DNA of 64,000 bases from Sterolibacterium sp. Its GTDB lineage: Bacteria > Pseudomonadota > Gammaproteobacteria > Burkholderiales > Rhodocyclaceae. A program made the translations under genes and the position numbers. Each line of letters opens with the position of its first letter. The stretch's first letter is position 1. Below, in pieces: positions 55,311 to 61,233 of this stretch. The stretch lies in contig JAQTOA010000001.1 of NCBI GenBank assembly GCA_028713555.1, positions 124,001-188,000 on the forward strand, written 5' to 3'. Below the pieces are notes generated by a model, which did no database searches, was not told the origin of the DNA, and worked only from the letters and a program-made list of their open reading frames with translations.

Positions 55311-56960
55311 TCAGCTATCCAGCAAGCCGATGGCAGTTGCCATGTATTGCCCGCCCACAAGTTGAATGCTCACATTGACACGCGAGCCGCCCATCATGCT
55401 GCGGCCACCACCCATCATTCCACCGCCTTGGATGGTCACGCCGTTGAGCATGAAGCTGGTCGATGTGACGCTGGAGACAACACCCGACATCTGCAGGATT
55501 CCCGGGGAGGGCGGGAGATCGGATTGGATGTTTACTTCAGCGCCAGTGAGGGAGCTGTTGTTGAACATCCCGGCGATGCTGACAGGCTGGCCGACAACCA
55601 AGCTGGCCGCGCTACCGTTGTGGAACACCGCGCCGGCACCCATGTTGCCGCTCATGCTGGCACCATTGGCCACGCTTATGGTGAAAGCGCCGGTCTTCGG
55701 GTCGTAGGAAGACAGCATGCCGCCGACTTCGATGATGGAACCGCTCGGCGCCATCATCGGCGTAAAGGCGATGAATTGCACCGTGGTCGCGCGTACCACA
55801 TTGTTTGCCACCGTTCCGCGCACCTCCAGGAAGACGCCATTGGCCAGTTGCGCCGCCGTGCCGCCGGTAAAGGCCGCATTGCTGGCGTCGATGACCACGC
55901 CGCGCAGGGTGAAGCTGGCGGCAGAGACGAAATTCGCCACCATGCCATGCACTTCCACCGAGGTCGGCGCCGTGCTGGTAAACACCGTGACGCTACTTGC
56001 CGTGAGCTTGTTGGTGCTAGCGTCATAGTTTCCGGCAACCACGACGTACTTGTCGTTGCCCAAGGAGGCGTTGCTGGGCGTAATCGTCGCGGCGCTGGCG
56101 TCCACTGCGACGTTGCGCAGTTGGAAATTGCTGTTGCTGAGGTAATTGGCAATCGCTCCCGATAGAGTGACCTTGCCGCTGGCTGGCGCCGGCCGCTTGA
56201 TGCGGATAGTGGCGGCGCTGACGACATTGCCGACCGGCGCAGTGTTGCTCCATACCGTCACCAACAGGCCGTTGGCCAGCGCCACCCCCGCCGGGCTGAT
56301 GACCGCCGAGCCCACCGTCACCATTTTGTTGCCGAGAGCGAAGCTGCCGGCCCCGGCGTTGTATTGGCTGACCACCCCGGTGAGGCGAACGCCGCTGGCG
56401 GCAGGCATCTGCATAATCAGCGTGGCCTGAAGAGAGGGCTTGCCCTGGCTGTCGCTCTTCAACAGGCCATGGGCTTCGATGCGATCGCCCACTCGCACGC
56501 TTGCCAGCGTGACATAGCCGACGAAGCTGGTCACCGGCCCCAAGGCGGCATCGCTGTTGGCGGTGATGGTGGTCCCCAGGACCGTGATGCTGCTTGCCGT
56601 GACTGCGGTGACGGTGCCGACGATCTCCGGCGACATCAGGACAGAAGTGATGTTGCCGCTGGCATCGTAAGCCAACTCGGCGCTTTGTCCGAGCATGACG
56701 GCGGTCATCGGCATTGCCACCGCAGCGCCTTGCTGGGCCTCGCTGGAGTAACTGGCCGCGCTGTCGTTGCGCCGCATGCCATCGACGATCAGGCTGCCGA
56801 AGCCGGTAACGATGCCCAGCGCGTTACCGGTGCCCCCTGAGCCGACCTCGGCGAGGAGGGGCAGGACACCGCCGCCCCCACCGCCACATGCGGAGACGAG
56901 GAAGAGCGCTGCCAGCAGCGCGATCATCGACCGGGCGCTATCAAGAATACGTAAGAACAT
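55311..56960 (-). CDS. DUF5666 repeat lipoprotein
   Basis: 549 residues; the ATG follows a strong AGGAGTTCTCC. A lipoprotein signal ends in LFLVSACGGGGGG. The rest is a run of about six similar beta-type repeats, each reading like 'sGxVsxxxxxSFxLxgxxVxxxxAxxxxGxxxxLxxGxxVxVxG' (for example VHGMVANFVSAASFTLRGVVID). This is the DUF5666 pattern. The C-terminus has a Gly/Met-rich loop (GGGMMGGGRSMMGGSR). It is likely outer-membrane or surface-exposed and has no known reaction. It lies 36 bases after the DUF6502 gene, in one transcript. Confidence 0.82.
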   Translation of the reverse strand: MFLRILDSARSMIALLAALFLVSACGGGGGGVLPLLAEVGSGGTGNALGIVTGFGSLIVDGMRRNDSAASYSSEAQQGAAVAMPMTAVMLGQSAELAYDASGNITSVLMSPEIVGTVTAVTASSITVLGTTITANSDAALGPVTSFVGYVTLASVRVGDRIEAHGLLKSDSQGKPSLQATLIMQMPAASGVRLTGVVSQYNAGAGSFALGNKMVTVGSAVISPAGVALANGLLVTVWSNTAPVGNVVSAATIRIKRPAPASGKVTLSGAIANYLSNSNFQLRNVAVDASAATITPSNASLGNDKYVVVAGNYDASTNKLTASSVTVFTSTAPTSVEVHGMVANFVSAASFTLRGVVIDASNAAFTGGTAAQLANGVFLEVRGTVANNVVRATTVQFIAFTPMMAPSGSIIEVGGMLSSYDPKTGAFTISVANGASMSGNMGAGAVFHNGSAASLVVGQPVSIAGMFNNSSLTGAEVNIQSDLPPSPGILQMSGVVSSVTSTSFMLNGVTIQGGGMMGGGRSMMGGSRVNVSIQLVGGQYMATAIGLLDS

Positions 56961-56996
56961 GGAGAACTCCTGGTGATTTGGTGCTTCGGACGAACA

Positions 56997-57821
56997 TCAT
57001 GATTGCTTGTCCGACTCGCGGTAGAAATACATGCCCAGGCGAACGCGCTCATCTGCGCCTTCAATGCCTTGGTCTTGTTGGGACAACAGCGTGGCGGTAC
57101 GCACCATTTGCTGGAAGACGCCGGCCCAAAGTCCGCGGGAAAGAGCGTTGAGGGCATCGGCCGACTCGGCGCGCAGACCGTTGGCGTAGACACTTTGCTC
57201 GAGCAGGGGCGCATCGCTGCCCTCAAGGTTACGCGCCGCGGCGGCGAGGTGATCGCCGACATTGTCAGTAAACAATTGCAGCATCTCGGCGTAGCCTTCC
57301 TTGGGAACAAAGGCGCCGGCGCAAAGACGCAGACGCGTGGACGATCCATCCCCGCCTGCGTCATCCGCCGCGACGACACCCAGGCGCAGAAGCTCCTCGA
57401 GCACCGTGCGTGGATGCACGTCGTTCGACACCGACGCCGCCAACTCCTCGAAGGAGCCGGAGGCACCCCCCCGAACGAGTAAACGCGGCTCGCCCTTCTC
57501 GTCGCGATAGGCCGGGTCGCTTGCCCAGCGTGTAAATACCTGCATGGCCACGCTCAAAGTCTTGGCTGGTGGTCGCGGCTTGCCTGCCTTGCGCCACTCG
57601 CGCACATCCTTGCGATGTACGCCTGACAGCATGCTGATGTTCGAGTCGTTGGGACGCCCTTCCCGTTCCTCGATGATTTTCGCCGCAGCTTCCAGAAAAA
57701 CTTGCTTGAGCGCCTGAGCAAAATGCGGATAGGTCACGCCCTCATGCAGGAGCATCGCCACCAATGGCGGAAGCAAACGCAAGGAAGCCGCGAGGGCAAG
57801 ATCACTACGCGATTCGGTCAT
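56997..57821 (-). CDS. DUF6502 family protein
   Basis: 274 residues from ATG 57821 (MTESRSDLALAASL). The codon two residues upstream used by the track is TTG. It is soluble and helical, without signal or membrane segments. An N-terminal region with LPPLVAMLLHEGVTYPHFAQALKQVF and SMLSGVHRKDVREWRK looks like a helix-turn-helix, so a DNA-binding role is possible. DUF6502 genes are often seen next to DUF5666 genes, as here. Its start overlaps the small ORF 57818..58039 as ATGA. Confidence 0.75.
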   Translation of the reverse strand: MTESRSDLALAASLRLLPPLVAMLLHEGVTYPHFAQALKQVFLEAAAKIIEEREGRPNDSNISMLSGVHRKDVREWRKAGKPRPPAKTLSVAMQVFTRWASDPAYRDEKGEPRLLVRGGASGSFEELAASVSNDVHPRTVLEELLRLGVVAADDAGGDGSSTRLRLCAGAFVPKEGYAEMLQLFTDNVGDHLAAAARNLEGSDAPLLEQSVYANGLRAESADALNALSRGLWAGVFQQMVRTATLLSQQDQGIEGADERVRLGMYFYRESDKQS

Positions 57822-58039
57822 GTCCAATTCTCAACTTGGCCCCATAGAGATGGGAAGTTATCCCATACAGTATAACCAGGAAAGCCATTTTTGGCAATAA
57901 CCTTGATATTCGTAATTTTCCAACGATGATTGGATTGAAGCATGACTTCCGGGAAATCCTGCATCACAAATTTTGATTTATCCATTGAATATAATTGTTG
58001 CTTTGTTGATAAAGATGGGATATATTCCCAGTCGTGCAT
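57818..58039 (-). CDS. Possible small protein, coupled to the DUF6502 gene
   Basis: 73 residues from ATG 58039 (MHDWEYIPSLSTK); the track start is an upstream TTG. It is in an AT-rich stretch unlike its neighbours. Composition looks protein-like (HRWKITNIKVIAKNGFPGY), and its stop overlaps the DUF6502 start as ATGA, as in coupled genes. It has no good ribosome binding site and no family match I know. It could be a fragment or chance. It fills most of the 352-base gap 57828-58179, the rest being the leader of the plus-strand lipoprotein. Confidence 0.35.
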   Translation of the reverse strand: MHDWEYIPSLSTKQQLYSMDKSKFVMQDFPEVMLQSNHRWKITNIKVIAKNGFPGYTVWDNFPSLWGQVENWT

Positions 58040-58179
58040 TCTCAATATTCAACTCAAGCAACATCCAAGGCACTCAAGCAGTCTTGCCTCGGCGGCTTCC
58101 TTACGCTTGGTTTCGGCGCGGGTCGGCATGTTGCCGGGAGACTTCGAAAATATTTTTTACTGATAGAGGTGGACGAAAA

Positions 58180-59142
58180 ATGATCAAGATGACTGGAATA
58201 GTTCTGGTAACTGCTTTAATCATGACCGGCTGCGGCGGTGGAGGTGGCGGAGGGAGCGTCACTCCCACAGCGGCTGCGCCTTCCCCAACCGCTATTGGCG
58301 GTACCGCGGCGAAAGGAATCATCAAGCAGGCCAAAGTGCTTGCTTGCCGCATCGTCAATGGCGCACCCGAGGCCGATGCTTCCTGCGCCTCTACCACCAC
58401 GGGAACTGATGGTTCCTATAAGGTAACCTTTAGCGACGGCTACACTGGGCCCGCGATGATCAAGGTGATGGCAGGGACGGCCAGTACGATGGTGGATGAA
58501 ACTACGGGTGCCGACATTCCCTACAATATGATCATGCGCGCAGTCGTTCCCGCAGTCTCCAGCTCGACGACCGTTTACGTCACGCCGTTCAGCGAAATGG
58601 CTGCCAGCGCGGTGAGCACGACGACGATGGATGCGACAAAAATCAGCCAATCCATCGCCGCGGTCCAATCCATCATGTCAACGCTGGGTATTGATTTGAG
58701 CGCCATGCCGATGATGGATATCAAGAACAGCGGGTCCAATTCGGCCACGCTGACCATGCAATCGAACATGGTCAAACAGTTGGGTCGGGTGGTCATGGCG
58801 GCGAAGAGCTCGAACCTTCTCACAGACGCCAGCGGTGTCCCTTGCAATGCCGCAGGCACCACGACCTCACAGCAAATCGCTTGTACAGTTGCGGCAATGG
58901 CGGGCGTCATGAACAGCTATGTCACATCCGATGCAACGAAGACAGCGAAAATGCTCGCCGCCTTGAATGGACAGGATGTAGCCAATCTGAATATGCCCAT
59001 TCTCAAGGCAGATGGAACCGTTAGCATGGTATCGACCAACATGACTTCTGCTACGTCCATGCAATCCGCGTTGCAAAATGGGGGAATGCCCATGGCGAAT
59101 GCTGCGAATGCGGCAAATGTGATCATGGGCGGTATGCACTGA
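58180..59142 (+). CDS. Poly-Gly lipoprotein, hypothetical
   Basis: 320 residues from ATG 58180, after GAGGTGGACGAAAA; the track extends 69 codons into non-coding sequence. A lipoprotein signal ends in ALIMTGC followed by seven glycines and a Thr/Pro/Ala linker. A short carboxypeptidase-regulatory/Ig-like segment (GTAAKGIIKQAKVLACRIVNG ... TGTDGSYKVTFSDGYTG) is followed by a helical, Met-, Ser- and Thr-rich domain. Two Cys pairs may form disulfides. It has the same architecture as the larger lipoprotein at 13254. Function unknown. Confidence 0.75.
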   Translation: MIKMTGIVLVTALIMTGCGGGGGGGSVTPTAAAPSPTAIGGTAAKGIIKQAKVLACRIVNGAPEADASCASTTTGTDGSYKVTFSDGYTGPAMIKVMAGTASTMVDETTGADIPYNMIMRAVVPAVSSSTTVYVTPFSEMAASAVSTTTMDATKISQSIAAVQSIMSTLGIDLSAMPMMDIKNSGSNSATLTMQSNMVKQLGRVVMAAKSSNLLTDASGVPCNAAGTTTSQQIACTVAAMAGVMNSYVTSDATKTAKMLAALNGQDVANLNMPILKADGTVSMVSTNMTSATSMQSALQNGGMPMANAANAANVIMGGMH

Positions 59143-59194
59143 CGATATGCTCGGCTTTAGCGCAGATATATACGGCCCCACAAGGAAGAAATCG

Positions 59195-59653
59195 ATGAAA
59201 CAGCTTGTTCAAATCGCTTTCTTGGCAATGACAATTGCCTCAAGCCCGATATTTGGTCACGGCGACGACGATTCGCATGGCGCCGTGATTGGCAAACTAG
59301 GCGATCCCGCTAAAGTATCGCGCACCATCACAGTGGAGATGAATGACGCGATGCGCTTCATTCCCTCGACTGTCGTTGTCAAGCATGGCGAAACAGTCAG
59401 GTTCCTGGTGAAGAACAACGGACTGCTGAAGCATGAAATGGTGCTCGGCTCGGTAGCGGAACTCAAGGAACATGCGGAGTTGATGCGGAGATTTCCGGCG
59501 ATGCAGCATGCCGACCCGAACCAGGTGGCGGTCGATCCCGGCAAGACCGGTGAACTGATCTGGCAATTCGCCAAGACCGGCAAGGTCGATTTTGCCTGTC
59601 TACAGCCGGGCCATTTCGAGGCTGGAATGAAGGGCCGGGTGACTGTCAAGTAG
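59195..59653 (+). CDS. Cupredoxin-like periplasmic copper protein
   Basis: 152 residues from ATG 59195 (MKQLVQIAFLAM), with AGGAAGAAATCG before it. It has a signal peptide, then a His/Asp-rich short segment (GHGDDDSHG). A plastocyanin-fold domain keeps the full type 1 copper set: His80 (LKHEMVLG), Cys135, His140 and Met145 (CLQPGHFEAGM). It resembles CopI/plastocyanin-like proteins of copper tolerance. It follows the lipoprotein gene by 52 bases and comes before a His-rich small protein and an RND pump, which suggests metal handling in the envelope. Confidence 0.88.
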   Translation: MKQLVQIAFLAMTIASSPIFGHGDDDSHGAVIGKLGDPAKVSRTITVEMNDAMRFIPSTVVVKHGETVRFLVKNNGLLKHEMVLGSVAELKEHAELMRRFPAMQHADPNQVAVDPGKTGELIWQFAKTGKVDFACLQPGHFEAGMKGRVTVK

Positions 59654-59711
59654 CCTGCCAAAATAATTGGCGGCGCTCGTTCCGTAAGTACGGGACGGCG
59701 CCGACCTGCTA

Positions 59712-59963
59712 TCACTTTTCCTTGAGATGGTCGTGCGGCGGCCGCTTGGGTTGCCCTTTCGCCTCGGTAGGCTGATCCATGACCATGCCTCCTTTTGCCT
59801 CCACATGGCTGTGCGGTTTCATTTTCTTTTTCGCCGGTTCAGCCTTGGCCGACTGATCGGTTGGGGCGGCAACGGCTTCCTTGGCAGGCTCATCTGCGGC
59901 AATAGCCGCGAAGGAAGTGGTCAACGCGACCGCCATGGCCGCGAGCAAGAACTTGGTATTCAT
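59712..59963 (-). CDS. Small His-rich periplasmic protein
   Basis: 83 residues; AAGGAGATTTAA precedes the ATG. It has a signal peptide ending near FAAIAADEP. The mature protein is Lys-, Ala- and Pro-rich and carries His clusters (KPHSHVEAKGG and PPHDHLKEK) with Met residues, which may bind copper or other metals. It has no known domain and points back towards the cupredoxin gene. Confidence 0.65.
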   Translation of the reverse strand: MNTKFLLAAMAVALTTSFAAIAADEPAKEAVAAPTDQSAKAEPAKKKMKPHSHVEAKGGMVMDQPTEAKGQPKRPPHDHLKEK

Positions 59964-60171
59964 TTAAATCTCCTTGGTGTGAATGGCAGGGTAGAGCGAT
60001 TGCAAGATAGTCTGCCGCTACCTACGGCAAGCTGACAGCGAGATTACATCCCGGTAATTCTTCGGCTGATTTGACTATCCGCATGCACAATCCAGCCATC
60101 CCGACATTACGTGCTACATCTGTAAGCTATGTGAACGATTGCAACCGAGCACCCTATTTTGAGCAAAAGAC

Positions 60172-60199
60172 TTGAAAATCTCGTATATAAGCATATAGT
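60172..60199 (+). promoter_or_regulatory. Promoter with ArsR-like site before the RND genes
   Basis: TTGAAA, a 16-base spacer and TATAGT form a good sigma-70 match. The spacer and -10 contain TATATAAGCATATA, similar to the ATATAAGCATAT-type symmetric operators bound by some ArsR-family repressors. The -10 box ends only 8 bases before the ATG at 60208, so the mRNA may be leaderless or nearly so. No regulator gene is in view. Confidence 0.5.
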
Positions 60200-60207
60200 G
60201 ATTAACT

Positions 60208-61230
60208 ATGAGACCAACAATAACCCTTTTGCTGTTCGTTGCCGCCTTGTCGGCGCTTTCCCCGGTGTGCGCCCAAAGCGCACTGCCAAGCTCCGGCTTG
60301 GCCACGGCTTTGGTGGAGTTGCGCGAGGTCGACCAGACTTATCCGGCTGAAGCGCTGGTGGAAGCCGTCAAACAGGCCACCATCGCCGCCCAGACCCAGG
60401 GCCGCGTCATCGAGGCGCATTTCGATGCGGGTGATCGCGTCAAAGCCGGTCAAGTGCTGATGCGCATCGACCAGCGCGAGGCGTTGCAAGCTCAGGCCGG
60501 AGCGCAGGCGCAACTGGCCAACGCGCGGGCAAACTTCGAGCGCAACAAGGATCTGTATGCGAAGAAATTTGTCAGCCAGGCCGCGCTCGACAAGGCCGAG
60601 GCTGACTTCAAGGCGGCTGCCGCAACCGCAGGGCAGGCGGGAACCCAGACCAGCTATACCACCATCACCGCGCCATTTGCCGGTGTGATTGCGCAACGCT
60701 TCACGGAGTCGGGTGAAATGGCCGCGCCCGGCAAGCCTTTGATCAGCCTGTTCGATCCACAGGGATTGCGGGTTGTGGCCAACATTCCCCAATACCAGTT
60801 CAGCGAGGTCAGGCGAGCTTTACGCGCCAAGGTTGAATTTACCGAGAGCGGCAAGTGGGTTGATGCGTTGCGCGTCGAAGTGCTGCCGACCGCGGACAGC
60901 CAGACCCACGTCGTGCGCGCCCGGGTGTATTTGCCCGACAACCTGGCAGGCGTTATTCCGGGGATGTTCGCGCGCGCCCATTTTGTCATCGGCAAGGCGC
61001 GCAAGCTGCTTGTTCCGGCGGGCGCGGTGCTGCGTCGCGGCGAGGTGACCGGCGTGTATGTGGTCGACGACAAGGCTCTGCCGCATTTGCGTCAGGTGCG
61101 CCTGGGCGAGCAGGTCGCCGGCGGCACCAGCCTGCCTTCCGTCGAAGTTCTGGCCGGACTCAGCGCGGGCGAAACCGTGGCGCTAGATCCGCTCAAGGCG
61201 GGCATGCTGCTGAAGCAGGGCGGTAAGTAG
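60208..61230 (+). CDS. RND efflux periplasmic adaptor (membrane fusion protein)
   Basis: 340 residues. A signal peptide (FVAALSALSPVCAQS) is followed by a biotinyl/lipoyl-like half-motif (ATIAAQTQGRVIEAHFDAGDRVKAGQVLM), a helical hairpin (about 95-150), the second half-motif (TTITAPFAGVIAQRFTESGEMA), a beta-barrel domain and a membrane-proximal domain. It links an RND permease to an outer-membrane channel. There is no ribosome binding site before the ATG, in line with a leaderless start. The permease starts 3 bases after its stop. Confidence 0.92.
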   Translation: MRPTITLLLFVAALSALSPVCAQSALPSSGLATALVELREVDQTYPAEALVEAVKQATIAAQTQGRVIEAHFDAGDRVKAGQVLMRIDQREALQAQAGAQAQLANARANFERNKDLYAKKFVSQAALDKAEADFKAAAATAGQAGTQTSYTTITAPFAGVIAQRFTESGEMAAPGKPLISLFDPQGLRVVANIPQYQFSEVRRALRAKVEFTESGKWVDALRVEVLPTADSQTHVVRARVYLPDNLAGVIPGMFARAHFVIGKARKLLVPAGAVLRRGEVTGVYVVDDKALPHLRQVRLGEQVAGGTSLPSVEVLAGLSAGETVALDPLKAGMLLKQGGK

Positions 61231-61233
61231 TCA

